In this document: positions 1-7,662 of the stretch, piece after piece | Layout: the number at the start of each line of letters is the position of its first letter | How positions within the stretch are numbered: the first letter of the stretch is position 1 | Source of the DNA: Brevibacillus_H sp049846925 | Lineage (GTDB): Bacteria; Bacillota; Bacilli; Brevibacillales; Brevibacillaceae | Assembly: GCF_049846925.1 (NCBI RefSeq) | Contig: NZ_JBNCMT010000002.1 | Span: 1 to 64,000, forward strand | DNA: 64,000 bases | Direction: 5' to 3' | The notes under the pieces: generated by a model | The model's input: the letters and a program-made list of their open reading frames with translations, nothing else | The model's database searches: none | Told to the model about the DNA's origin: nothing | Position numbers and translations under genes: made by a program

Positions 1-21
1 TCCTTCCAAAATAAAAATAAA

Positions 22-290
22 AAAAACGCCAATCCCTGGAAAGGGACGAGCGTTGTTCTCGTGGTACCACCCTAATTCGGATTACTGGTTATGCTTTTCT
101 CTAGGATAAGCCTACCAAATAACCCCTCAATCTGTGATAACGGTTTGGGTAACCGGCATGTCGATACTGAAAGCTTGCGCTTGTTCCCGACAGCTACTCA
201 AAGGGGGTAGAGCATATTTCGCACACTGTAGGCTTCCAGCCAATGGCCTACTTCTCTGAAAGCGGCTAAAAATACGTCCATGTCCTTCTC
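22..290 (-). promoter_or_regulatory. T-box riboswitch leader (probably of thrS)
   Basis: Read on the minus strand, this leader contains the T-box core AGGGTGGTACCACG (about 65-80) and then a terminator stem of AACGC..TCCCT with AGGGA..GCGTT and a T run ending near 22. Upstream (about 210-265) is a Stem I-like segment with AGAGAAGTAGGC and GCCTAC arms, followed by CTCTACCCCC and TTTGAGTAG, the usual region of the specifier. The UGGU in the T-box would pair with an ACCA tRNA end. The specifier could be ACC (Thr, 206-208) or UAC (Tyr). Because ytxC lies just upstream, as in the dnaI-ytxC-thrS order of Bacillus, thrS is the expected gene off the left edge. Uncharged tRNA would favour the antiterminator. 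Confidence 0.85.
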
Positions 291-348
291 AATGTATTTG
301 CATGTGGTTTTGTAAGAAAAGCTGAACCAAAAGAGGTGCTCGCTTTTC

Positions 349-1263
349 TTATGTATTATAGAGAGACGATTTGGTGAAGTCAAGAGCCCGCTTCGTATTT
401 AGGCAATAGGCGCATGAATCACAAACGGAGAGTCGATCGTCAAAAATACTGTACAACGTATCTTTCAGTGTGCTTTTTTGATTGGCAGCGTGAAACAGGA
501 TTCGTTTGGGGGCCAATGTAATCAATGCACTGACCAAATAATCCTCTTCCCGGAATTCCTGCCCAACGGAATGGAGAATCATCTCTAACTGCTCCATGCT
601 GATGCTGTCCCCGTTTTCATCAAAAAACGAAAGCGGTTTGGTTCCTCCACCCACCACATGAACCAGCTCATAACGTGTCTCCTGAATAGAAACAAAATAG
701 CGAAGCAGCTCAACGAACTCCCTGTATTCCTTCTCTTCCAAATATCGATCTACACCCAATTCCACTGCATCATACAGTGCTTCCAAATAGGATTTCATGC
801 GGAATTGGACGAACCCTTGCACGACAATATCATTTGACTCCTGAAAGTAATCCATTAACAAATCGTATAAGACCAACTTCAAGGAGCCTGCATTGCTCAT
901 CATTTCATTTTCCAGTAGCACCGTCTGAATGTACGGATAGACAAGATCCCATTCCGAAACCAGCTCAGGTGCCACATCTCTTCGAAGAAACTGTTTGGCC
1001 ATAAGCGGTTGCATCGTTTCAATCAGCCAGTCCACAAGAATAAGTGATACAAAAGATCGTACAACATCTCTTGTCTCCAACGTATATTCTTCAGCGGACC
1101 AGCTTACGAAAGTGTAGACATAACTCCTGGTGTTTTCTTCTTCTCTTATCTCAATGGTAATTGGTGATATCGGGATCAACTGTCTGTATTTATCTACAAA
1201 CATGCGAAATGAACGATGGCTGGCGGGTTTGTCTTTTTGGAGTAGCACGGATAAAGTCTGCAC
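349..1263 (-). CDS. ytxC: YtxC-like sporulation protein
   Basis: The 304-residue product matches the size and character of YtxC, a poorly understood protein encoded between dnaI and thrS in Bacillus and annotated as a putative sporulation protein. It is a soluble, mostly helical protein with no signal peptide or clear catalytic motif. The start is GTG at 1263, preceded by GGAGGTG at good spacing. The C-terminal part has a cysteine-containing stretch (CDSCAYC around residues 281-287). The T-box leader lies directly downstream on the same strand, which supports the ytxC-thrS order. The upstream neighbour is mqnC rather than dnaI, so the locus is rearranged relative to Bacillus subtilis. Identification rests on recall of the family plus synteny. 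Confidence 0.75.
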   Translation of the reverse strand: MQTLSVLLQKDKPASHRSFRMFVDKYRQLIPISPITIEIREEENTRSYVYTFVSWSAEEYTLETRDVVRSFVSLILVDWLIETMQPLMAKQFLRRDVAPELVSEWDLVYPYIQTVLLENEMMSNAGSLKLVLYDLLMDYFQESNDIVVQGFVQFRMKSYLEALYDAVELGVDRYLEEKEYREFVELLRYFVSIQETRYELVHVVGGGTKPLSFFDENGDSISMEQLEMILHSVGQEFREEDYLVSALITLAPKRILFHAANQKSTLKDTLYSIFDDRLSVCDSCAYCLNTKRALDFTKSSLYNT

Positions 1264-1365
1264 GTTGCGTCACCTCCAACATCTGTAGTTACAGTATATG
1301 TTGGAGGGACGGTGATATACTTTTAAGAAGTTGGAAATGAGGTGCAAAAAGTCCGGGAAACCGGA

Positions 1366-2472
1366 TTAGTTCTGCATCACAAAATCAGTTTCTGCCATTT
1401 CCCCATCCTTAAACACACGCAATGTTTCATACTTGGTATTGCGTTGGGCAGGAATTTTTCCTGCTTCACGAATCAACTCAAGAATGTGGTTTGTATTCAC
1501 TTTGTATGCGCATTTAGCTGCGGAAACTACATTTTCTTCCATCATCGTCGAGCCAAAATCGTTTGCCCCGTACGACAGGGACAACTTGCCGTAATCTGGT
1601 CCTACCGTTACCCAAGATGACTGGAAGTTTGGTACGTTATCGAGCATCAAACGACTGATTGCCAACGTCTTCAGGTATTCTTCAGGCGTGTTGTTTACCG
1701 CTTGCATATTGGTATTGTCCGGCTGGAACAACCATACGATAAACGCTTTAAAGCCATTCGTCTCATCTTGCGCTTCGCGAATACGCATCAGCGACAGTAC
1801 CCGCTCTTCCATTAATTCTCCAAAGCCGATAACCATCGTTGCTGTACCTGGGAGTCCAACACGGTGAGCCGCTTTTTGCACGTCAATCCATTCCGTCCAA
1901 GACCCTTTGAGGCGAGAAATTTTCTTGCGAGTACGATCGTCCAGGATTTCTCCACCTGCTCCAGGTAGGGAATCAAGTCCGGCTTGTTTCAGACGAATCA
2001 GGGTTTCTTCGACCGTAAGACCGGAAACCTCAGCAATCTTCATGACTTCAGCTACAGACAAGGAATGCATGGTGATTTGCGGGAAACGTTGCTTGATTCC
2101 TCTCAGCAAGTTCTCGAAGTAGTCAATTTTAAGGTCGGGATTCGTACCGCCTTGCATCAAAATTTCAGTTCCGCCTACATCTACAGTTTCTTGAATTTTT
2201 TGGAAAATGACATCATCAGGCAGTACATATCCATCTGGTGAACCAGGTGCACGATAAAAAGCGCAAAATCTACAGTACGTATCACAGACGTTGCTATAGT
2301 TAATATTTCTTCCAATGACAAATGTAGTTATCGGGTCTGGATGCCATTTCTGCATGATCTGATTGGCAGCATGACCGATTTTTTCGATCTGGTCGCTCTC
2401 AAATAAATAAAGGCCGTCTTCAAGTCCAAGACGTTCCCCTGCAAGTGCTTTAGCTAAAATTTTATCAATCAA
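1366..2472 (-). CDS. mqnC: Cyclic dehypoxanthine futalosine synthase (radical SAM)
   Basis: MqnC converts dehypoxanthine futalosine to its cyclic form in the futalosine route to menaquinone, the quinone for anaerobic respiration in such bacteria. The 368-residue protein carries the radical SAM cysteines C63, C67 and C70 (CX3CX2C, in YSNVCDTYCRFC), expected to bind the 4Fe-4S cluster that reduces S-adenosylmethionine. The GGTEILMQGGTNP and PGAGGEIL stretches fit the MqnC/MqnE/CofH group, and the length fits MqnC. The start is TTG at 2472 with an AAGGAGGG ribosome binding site. The gene stands alone, with a palindrome-rich region upstream. MqnE is the main alternative, but the motif context favours MqnC. 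Confidence 0.88.
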   Translation of the reverse strand: MIDKILAKALAGERLGLEDGLYLFESDQIEKIGHAANQIMQKWHPDPITTFVIGRNINYSNVCDTYCRFCAFYRAPGSPDGYVLPDDVIFQKIQETVDVGGTEILMQGGTNPDLKIDYFENLLRGIKQRFPQITMHSLSVAEVMKIAEVSGLTVEETLIRLKQAGLDSLPGAGGEILDDRTRKKISRLKGSWTEWIDVQKAAHRVGLPGTATMVIGFGELMEERVLSLMRIREAQDETNGFKAFIVWLFQPDNTNMQAVNNTPEEYLKTLAISRLMLDNVPNFQSSWVTVGPDYGKLSLSYGANDFGSTMMEENVVSAAKCAYKVNTNHILELIREAGKIPAQRNTKYETLRVFKDGEMAETDFVMQN

Positions 2473-2575
2473 AAGGATCCCTCCTTTGTTCTCCCTCTAT
2501 GCATCTTTCATCCTACCACATTACGATTGAACAAGGAACCCTTCGATGTATAAGCCCTTAATGGATAAAAGCAAA

Positions 2576-2620
2576 ATGCTCCTGCCATGAGTGCCTGTTA
2601 CACCCTATTGACAGGAGCAT
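2576..2620. other. Hairpin with 9-bp perfect stem
   Basis: ATGCTCCTG at 2576-2584 is matched by CAGGAGCAT at 2612-2620. On the minus strand the second arm is followed by a T-rich tract (TTTTGCTTTTATCC). It may be a weak terminator for the small gene upstream, or part of the mqnC leader. Confidence 0.45.
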
Positions 2621-2637
2621 CCGATTCAAATAGAAAA

Positions 2638-2671
2638 GTTAAATCATTTTAACGTGTTAAAGTGATTTAAC
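2638..2671. promoter_or_regulatory. 34-bp near-perfect palindrome of GTTAAA half-sites
   Basis: Four half-sites of GTTAAA type alternate in orientation within 34 bp: GTTAAATCA, TTTTAAC, GTTAAAG and TGATTTAAC. It lies about 165-200 bp upstream of the mqnC start. This looks like a double operator for a dimeric regulator. Some Rex-type sites of Clostridia use TTGTTAA half-sites, but the match is only partial and the regulator is unknown. Confidence 0.5.
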
Positions 2672-2694
2672 TTCTCCATTTGCGAAGCCATACA

Positions 2695-2894
2695 AGAAAA
2701 ATGCTTGTCCTTTTCAAAGCGACTTTGACAGTGCAGCCTAGACTTTCCCTCAATCGTTAGGAAATAAAGTGGGCAACCAGCGTTACTATGGTAGGCGGCA
2801 GCATGTTTGACCACTTCCTAACGATGAGGAAAGTCGGACAGTTCATCTGCTTTGCAAACTGTCAGGGAGACATGAAAAGGACAACATTTTTCCT
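2695..2894. repeat. 200-bp imperfect inverted repeat
   Basis: The left arm starts with AGAAAAATGCTTGTCC at 2695. The right arm, read in reverse from 2894, starts AGGAAAAATGTTGTCC. The inner ends also match: GACTTTCCCTCAATCG then TTAGGAA on the left (2741-2762) and GACTTTCCTCATCG then TTAGGAA on the right in reverse. The middle of the right arm has its own hairpin, GACAGTT with AACTGTC. The outer edge overlaps the stop codon of the small gene at 2893. No coding function is seen. It could be a small non-autonomous repeat element or a long structured RNA. Confidence 0.6.
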
Positions 2895-3111
2895 ATTCGA
2901 AACCGATCTGTTCGTATACTTCCGGATCCCAATAGATCACGCAATTGGCCAAAGGAAAATTCACTTCTCTTGCGCCATTGGGTTTGCCATTAAAATAAAT
3001 GATTTCAGTTACGACAGCACGTTCTCCGCGAATGGTAATTTCGCCTTTGATCTGGTTTTTGCTGCCATCTGGAGCATAGTAAACAATTTGTCCCGATCCA
3101 ATATCTTTCAT
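2893..3111 (-). CDS. Small hypothetical protein (72 aa)
   Basis: The frame is open further upstream, but the ATG at 3111 is preceded by GGGAGG at ideal spacing, which gives a 72-residue product beginning MKDIGSGQIVYYAPDG. The sequence alternates charged and aromatic residues in short strands (GEITIRGERAVVTEIIYF), suggesting a small all-beta protein. There is no signal peptide, membrane segment or metal motif. I do not recognise the family. It is a single gene between the cotF-like gene and a large inverted repeat that begins at its stop codon. Confidence 0.6.
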   Translation of the reverse strand: MKDIGSGQIVYYAPDGSKNQIKGEITIRGERAVVTEIIYFNGKPNGAREVNFPLANCVIYWDPEVYEQIGFE

Positions 3112-3183
3112 GGAAACCTCCCTAGGTAAAAAGAACGACCTTTCTTTTATAGTAGGGAGACAAAAGAAGTACGTCAATCAATT

Positions 3184-3864
3184 TCATGAATCTTTTACAG
3201 AATCATCCACATTTTGATTCGGGGTTTCGAATCCACTGGAGAATACCGTTTCGTTGAACGGGGATTGTGAAGACTGCGAGTGAGTTTCCCACTCCTGAGT
3301 AGTCGTCTGTTGATATGGAGGCTGGTCGTGAAATCCTCGGAGTACGTGACGATTCGAAAGATCGGCAAGTGTGGGAACAGCGTAATGACCTTGGGAATGG
3401 AGGTACCCCCAAATCTCATATGCTTGGTGGGCGCAGTTGTTGGCACATTGCAGCATCATTTGTCTGATCGTTGCATCTGCACATTCCAGCGTTGCATGCA
3501 TGCGCATTGCAGCACCTGCTTTATGTAAGGTAAGAATACAAGAGGCAATATCCCGGTCATCCATTTGCTGATGAATAGTTTGGGGATAGTCCTTTGGAAC
3601 TGCTATGTTTGATACGAGCGGCTGGCTGCTAATGTTGGAATGATAAGCTGTAGTGTTTGTTCCAGTAGCAAGACCATGAACAAAGTGAACGACTTGATTA
3701 TACTCATCTGTCATGAATTGCAATTGATTGTTAATAATCTGGCGAAGTGTTCTATCTTTTACATTTTGATAATAAAGTTGAAACGTATTTATGGTATTGA
3801 TCGTATTTGTTAATACATCATGCAATTCCATGACTTCATGGGCACCGTAAGGATAGGTGTGCAT
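3184..3864 (-). CDS. CotF-like spore coat protein
   Basis: This 226-residue protein has the coat F (ferritin-like helical) layout. An N-terminal helical part (ELHDVLTNTINTINTFQLYYQ) is followed by a second helical block around residues 110-165 with HKAGAAMRMHATLECAD and QMMLQCANNCAHQAYEIWGYL. The last 50 residues are rich in Gln, Ser and Thr and look disordered. Such proteins are made in the mother cell and deposited in the spore coat. The frame is open 39 codons further upstream, but the ATG at 3864 follows AGGAGG at good spacing. The divergent DedA-type gene starts 106 bp away. Confidence 0.75.
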   Translation of the reverse strand: MHTYPYGAHEVMELHDVLTNTINTINTFQLYYQNVKDRTLRQIINNQLQFMTDEYNQVVHFVHGLATGTNTTAYHSNISSQPLVSNIAVPKDYPQTIHQQMDDRDIASCILTLHKAGAAMRMHATLECADATIRQMMLQCANNCAHQAYEIWGYLHSQGHYAVPTLADLSNRHVLRGFHDQPPYQQTTTQEWETHSQSSQSPFNETVFSSGFETPNQNVDDSVKDS

Positions 3865-3969
3865 TCGCTTGATCCTCCTAACATGATCTATCTCTATCCA
3901 GTATGTCCAGAAGCAGTGTATACTAGTATATAAGATTTGATTGATAACAGTGAGTAAAAGGAGCCCGGC

Positions 3970-4539
3970 ATGTTCGATCAAATAACAGAATTATTTATGC
4001 AATACGGTGTGTGGGGACTATTTGCCCTTGCATTCCTTGACTCATTTATTCTGCCTGTACCGCCCTTTTTCATGCAAATTGGAATGAGTCTCATGGATCC
4101 CAGTTCCTCGCTGGAGTACGCCACTTATGCTTTTATCGGGTCGGTTCTCGGTGCGCCCGCAGGTTATCTTCTAGGGAAATGGCTAGGAAAGCCGCTCATG
4201 CACAAGGTACTGCCCCAAAAATGGGCTGATCTGGCTGCCGAGCAGTTTGCCAAGAATGGTGATGCCGCTGTATTAATTGGTTCGTTTACTCCGATTCCTT
4301 TCAAGGTGTTTACGATCCTCACAGGAGTTTTTGGGTACTCGTTTTGGAAACTGATGTTGTATGCAGTCCTTGGACGAGGGCTGAAATTTTATTTGGTAGG
4401 AGTGCTCTTCCATTTTTATGGAAAACACGCCAAGGAAATCCTTGATCAGTATCAGGAGACGACACTGCTTGGGATTGCCGCTCTTGTTGCATTGGTCTGG
4501 TTTTTTTTCAAGAAAAGAAAAAAAGTACATAACACGTAA
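3970..4539 (+). CDS. DedA/VTT-domain membrane protein (YqaA-like)
   Basis: This 189-residue membrane protein belongs to the VTT/SNARE-associated (DedA, YqaA) superfamily, whose members are linked to phospholipid flipping and membrane homeostasis. An N-terminal amphipathic and transmembrane part (GVWGLFALAFLDSFILPVPP) is followed by the GSVLGAPAGYLLGKWLG segment and the family-typical re-entrant motif with FTPIPFKVFTILTGVFG. A final membrane helix precedes a Lys-rich cytoplasmic tail (FFFKKRKK). The ribosome binding site AAAGGAG lies just before the ATG at 3970. It is a single gene closed by a strong terminator. Confidence 0.82.
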   Translation: MFDQITELFMQYGVWGLFALAFLDSFILPVPPFFMQIGMSLMDPSSSLEYATYAFIGSVLGAPAGYLLGKWLGKPLMHKVLPQKWADLAAEQFAKNGDAAVLIGSFTPIPFKVFTILTGVFGYSFWKLMLYAVLGRGLKFYLVGVLFHFYGKHAKEILDQYQETTLLGIAALVALVWFFFKKRKKVHNT

Positions 4540-4549
4540 AAACACTTTC

Positions 4550-4586
4550 AACAGCCTTCCTAAAAAAGAGGGCTGTTGTTTTTTTA
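4550..4586 (+). terminator. Intrinsic terminator after the VTT gene
   Basis: AACAGCC(T/C) is paired with GGGCTGTT around an A-rich loop and followed by eight Ts, 11 bp after the stop codon. Confidence 0.85.
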
Positions 4587-4656
4587 TATAGACAATCACC
4601 TAATTTAACGGAACCAATATATTGGTAATGTAGTCCGTGCGCATGGAGGTGAACGA

Positions 4657-5085
4657 ATGGCCGTAATCAAAGCAAACTCAAACGATATCGATATGTTAGC
4701 TCGACTCATCCGGGCAGAAGCCGAAGGAGAAGGAGATCTCGGGATGCTAATGGTTGGAAATGTAGGCGTGAATCGCATCTTATCCGACTGCCTTGATTTC
4801 AAGAATATTCGAAGCATGCGAGATATGGTGTATCAATCCCCTGGCGGATATGAAGCTGTACAAAAGCCGTACTTTTATCAAAGAGCCAGGGATAAGGAAA
4901 AACGCTTGTCCAGGCGTTTGGTCAATGGAGAGAGACAGCATCCAGCCAGTAATTCGTTGTGGTTTTTCCGACCAACAGGCGCTTGTCCCGGACAATGGTA
5001 TAACCAGCGAAACACAGGAAGATACAAGGCACACTGCTTTTTCGCACCGACACCTCGAAATTGTCCACGTGTGTTCCGAGGGTAA
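4657..5085 (+). CDS. cwlJ: Spore cortex-lytic enzyme CwlJ
   Basis: CwlJ is a cortex hydrolase made in the mother cell and held in the coat. It degrades spore peptidoglycan when calcium dipicolinate is released during germination. The 142-residue product has exactly the length I recall for Bacillus subtilis CwlJ and keeps its landmarks: ARLIRAEAEGEG near the N-terminus (E21 is the conserved acidic residue of the SleB/Hydrolase_2 fold), MVGNVGVNR, YFYQRARD, NGERQHPASNSLWFF and CPGQWYNQ. There is no signal peptide, as expected for CwlJ. The start is ATG with GGAGGTGA upstream. gerQ follows 99 bp downstream, the known partner arrangement. Confidence 0.93.
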   Translation: MAVIKANSNDIDMLARLIRAEAEGEGDLGMLMVGNVGVNRILSDCLDFKNIRSMRDMVYQSPGGYEAVQKPYFYQRARDKEKRLSRRLVNGERQHPASNSLWFFRPTGACPGQWYNQRNTGRYKAHCFFAPTPRNCPRVFRG

Positions 5086-5184
5086 GAAATCAGGTAATCA
5101 GGTAAGAGAACAAAGAAAAGGTAATGATGCCTAGAGTGAGAGCGATTGATCTCGCACCAGAGTACACAATAAGGGAGAGACAGT

Positions 5185-5664
5185 ATGAATACAAATCAAT
5201 TTTTCGGCTACATGCCGCATTGCTATCCGATGGAATACGGTCAAATGCAAATGCAACCGCAAATGCAAATGCAAGCACAAATGCCATTTCCCCAACAATT
5301 TGAAACACAAATGCAACTTCCTCCATTTGAGCAACAAATGGTACCGATGCAACCAAGTGGCAGTGTGATTCCAGGGGCTCCACTACCTAGTGGGCAACCA
5401 TTTGTGGAAGAATCGTACATCGAAAATATCTTGCGTGCGAACTTAGGGAAGACAGCGACCATTTATCAGACCTTTGAAAACAACCGGGAATGGAATGCAA
5501 AAGTATTTACAGGCGTTTTGGAAGCGGCTGGACGTGACCATATCATCATCAGTGACCCCATGACAGGCCGCAGATACCTGCTCTTGATGGTGAATCTGGA
5601 CTATATTACATTTGATGAGCCACTTAACTACGTGCGTCCTACTTTGCCTCCGGGCGTGCGGTAG
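5185..5664 (+). CDS. gerQ: Spore coat protein GerQ
   Basis: GerQ is an inner-coat protein that is cross-linked by transglutaminase in the Bacilli studied and is needed to locate CwlJ. The 159-residue protein has a low-complexity N-terminus rich in Met, Gln and Pro (MQMQPQMQMQAQMPFPQQ), typical of coat proteins. The conserved C-terminal domain runs from about residue 73 (VEESYIENILRANLGK) to the end, including NREWNAKVFTGVLEAAGRDH and GRRYLLLMVNLDYI. The ATG follows GGGAGAGACAGT. It lies directly after cwlJ as in Bacillus, so the two are probably expressed together late in sporulation. A bidirectional terminator separates it from ldh. Confidence 0.92.
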   Translation: MNTNQFFGYMPHCYPMEYGQMQMQPQMQMQAQMPFPQQFETQMQLPPFEQQMVPMQPSGSVIPGAPLPSGQPFVEESYIENILRANLGKTATIYQTFENNREWNAKVFTGVLEAAGRDHIIISDPMTGRRYLLLMVNLDYITFDEPLNYVRPTLPPGVR

Positions 5665-5694
5665 TTTATATAAGTCAGTCAACTAACAAAGAAA

Positions 5695-5745
5695 AATGGA
5701 TAGAGATTCAGATTTGTTCTGAAATCTCTATCCATTCCTTTTTCT
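5695..5745. terminator. Bidirectional terminator between gerQ and ldh
   Basis: AATGGATAGAGATT pairs with AATCTCTATCCATT, with a T-rich tract to the right and an A-rich tract to the left. It serves both convergent genes. Confidence 0.88.
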
Positions 5746-5747
5746 CT

Positions 5748-6722
5748 TTAAGCAAAGCCAATTTGCTCCAGGAATTGCTTCAACGTACCAGCCGAGTGCT
5801 GTAATTTGGAAGCCTCTTCCTCCGTGATTGCCAGAGGTACGAGCTCTTCGACTCCATTTTTACCAACGATTGACGGGACACCCAGACAAACTCCGCTGAT
5901 TCCGTGATAATCGTCAAGATACGAGGAAACTGGCAAGACTGATTTTTGATCCTTGAGGATTGCTTCGCAAATGCGAGCAAGAGCAAGCGCAATAGCATAA
6001 TATGTAGCGCCTTTTTTCTGGATGATTTGATAGGCTGCCCCTTTGGTATCCCGATAAATGTCTTCCTTCTGTTCATCGTTTAGATGCCAGCGGGAGGTTT
6101 CCCCGCATTTTTCGGGTACGAGACCAGCTACATTCATGGAGCTCCACAGTGGAACTTCTGTGTCACCGTGCTCACCGATAATCATGCCGTGCACACTCCT
6201 TGGATCAACTCCCAATTTCTCACCAATTAAATAACGGAAACGTGAGCTGTCCAAAAGTGTCCCTGATCCGATGACCCGGCTCTTATCCCATCCCGACAGT
6301 TTGAGCGCTACCTGTGTCAAAATATCAACAGGGTTGGTAGCAATAAGTAAAATCCCATTCTGATTGTATTTCAAAATCTGTTTAATGATGGAATCAAAGA
6401 TCGCAACATTGCGATTCATCAGGTCAATCCTTGTTTCACCCGGTTTTTGAGCGGCTCCAGCCGTGATGACAATCAGGTCTGCATCAGCGCAGTCAGGATA
6501 GTCTCCAGCAGTAATCTTCATCGGAGTTGCCAGCATCAGTCCGTGATTTAGATCCAACACGTCCCCTATTGCCTTGTCCTGATTGGCATCAATGATGACC
6601 AGTTCGTTTGCCAGGCCTTTGAGTAATACAGTATACGCGAATGTTGCTCCTACAGCCCCACTGCCTATTAACACAATCTTCGACGACATACCCATGCTTA
6701 CCATCTCCACTCTTTCTTCCAT
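5748..6722 (-). CDS. ldh: L-lactate dehydrogenase
   Basis: LDH reduces pyruvate to L-lactate with NADH and regenerates NAD+ during fermentation. The protein has the N-terminal Rossmann motif (IGSGAVGATFAY), the substrate-binding loop with the Arg of PGETR, the NPVDILT segment and the catalytic His in GEHGDTEVPLW. Its length of 324 residues is normal for the tetrameric bacterial enzyme. The frame opens with TTG at 6725, but the adjacent ATG at 6722 has GAGG at better spacing. The ATG before GMSSK (a few codons further in) is also possible. The divergent fnr gene and an Fnr-like box placed at about -41.5 suggest anaerobic activation. Confidence 0.95.
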   Translation of the reverse strand: MEERVEMVSMGMSSKIVLIGSGAVGATFAYTVLLKGLANELVIIDANQDKAIGDVLDLNHGLMLATPMKITAGDYPDCADADLIVITAGAAQKPGETRIDLMNRNVAIFDSIIKQILKYNQNGILLIATNPVDILTQVALKLSGWDKSRVIGSGTLLDSSRFRYLIGEKLGVDPRSVHGMIIGEHGDTEVPLWSSMNVAGLVPEKCGETSRWHLNDEQKEDIYRDTKGAAYQIIQKKGATYYAIALALARICEAILKDQKSVLPVSSYLDDYHGISGVCLGVPSIVGKNGVEELVPLAITEEEASKLQHSAGTLKQFLEQIGFA

Positions 6723-6774
6723 CAAATTTCCTCAGTTATCGATCCTGTGACAAATTCAAATGGAAACACATCTC

Positions 6775-6824
6775 TATTAGTATTGTAACAATGTTTAGTG
6801 CTCATCCGAGTGACTTTCTTCACG
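6775..6824 (-). promoter_or_regulatory. Fnr box and ldh promoter
   Basis: GTGA-N6-TCAC (6810-6823) matches the core of the TGTGA-N6-TCACA site of Bacillus Fnr. On the minus strand TACAAT (6787-6782) is a good -10 and would start transcription near 6775, placing the box centre (6816.5) at about -41.5. That is the class II activator position. On the plus strand the same box could also serve fnr, through a weaker -10 near 6844. Confidence 0.6.
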
Positions 6825-6923
6825 GGATTGATGAATTGTTCTGTATGAACTTATGCGCATATTCTGTTATACTCATCATAATAGATTTTTTTCACTATTA
6901 TTTGTTACAGAGGTGAGTCACCA

Positions 6924-7631
6924 ATGCCCCCGAACGGGCTGTCATTTTCCGATCAGGTTTCTGCTACCTTTACGAGTCAGCTTGATACAATAGCAACCAG
7001 TCATACGTTCAAGACAAACCATGTTCTGTTTAATGATGGAGATCGTGCTGATTTTCTCTACTTAATCCACTCGGGTTCGATAAAACTATTCAAGACTACA
7101 GAGGATGGCAAAGAATTAACACTGCAAGTCTGCAATGCAGGTGAACTTGTGGGAGTTGTTGGCATTTTCGAAAAAAATCTGTCCTATAATTCCACTGGCA
7201 TTATCCTTGATACAGCAGAGCTTGCGATCATTCCAAGGGCGAATCTGGAGAATCTGTTGCTTCAGAACAGTGATTTTTGCGTGGAGTTTATGCGGTGGAT
7301 GGGCATGGTTCATCGTCGTACCCAGTCGAAATTCCGTGACCTTTTGCTCAATGGCAAGACAGGTGCTCTTTATTCTACGTTGATCCGCATGAGCAATACC
7401 TACGGGGTAAAACAACAGGACGGTATTTTGATTGATCTGTCTCTCACCAATCGTGATCTGGCTCAATATATCGGTTTGACGAGAGAAAGTGTCAATCGAA
7501 TGCTGGCCGATTTACGCAAAAACGATGTCATTGATATTTTGCCGCTTGGTCACATTCTCATCAAGGATTTATCTTATTTGAAATTGGCCATTCACTGTGA
7601 CGACTGTCCACCTGATATTTGTCAGATTTAA
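6924..7631 (+). CDS. fnr: Fnr, oxygen-sensing Crp-family activator
   Basis: Fnr senses oxygen with a 4Fe-4S cluster and activates anaerobic genes. In Bacillus subtilis the cluster ligands are, from memory, C227, C230, C235 and D141. Here the C-terminus has C225, C228 and C233 (CX2CX4C in HCDDCPPDICQI) and D139, an exact match with an offset of two. Residues 30-110 form the cyclic-nucleotide-type beta roll, and residues 175-205 the winged helix (TNRDLAQYIGLTRESVNRML) with E188 and R192 in the recognition helix. At 235 residues it is full length. It is divergent from ldh with an Fnr box between them, so it may regulate itself, ldh and perhaps the molybdoenzyme operon at 27-35 kb. Confidence 0.92.
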   Translation: MPPNGLSFSDQVSATFTSQLDTIATSHTFKTNHVLFNDGDRADFLYLIHSGSIKLFKTTEDGKELTLQVCNAGELVGVVGIFEKNLSYNSTGIILDTAELAIIPRANLENLLLQNSDFCVEFMRWMGMVHRRTQSKFRDLLLNGKTGALYSTLIRMSNTYGVKQQDGILIDLSLTNRDLAQYIGLTRESVNRMLADLRKNDVIDILPLGHILIKDLSYLKLAIHCDDCPPDICQI

Positions 7632-7660
7632 CCCTCGTAGCATAGCCTCGAGGGTTATTT
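7630..7660 (+). terminator. Hairpin after fnr
   Basis: AACCCTCG and CGAGGGTT form a perfect 8-bp stem right at the fnr stop codon, followed by ATTTCG. The T run is short, so it may be a weak terminator. Confidence 0.6.
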
Positions 7661-7662
7661 CG

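Noticed and set aside
198..383. Open frame on the minus strand overlapping the T-box leader
   Set aside because: It lies inside the Stem I region of the T-box and the end of ytxC, with no ribosome binding site.
4613..4626. Palindrome ACCAATATATTGGT before cwlJ as a regulatory site
   Set aside because: It is short and AT-rich, and no sporulation regulator with such a site is known to me. It could be chance.
6735..6755. Second Fnr or Rex site (TGTGACAAATTCAAA) near the ldh start
   Set aside because: The half-sites match poorly and the spacing is off by one. The GTGA-N6-TCAC site is much better placed.
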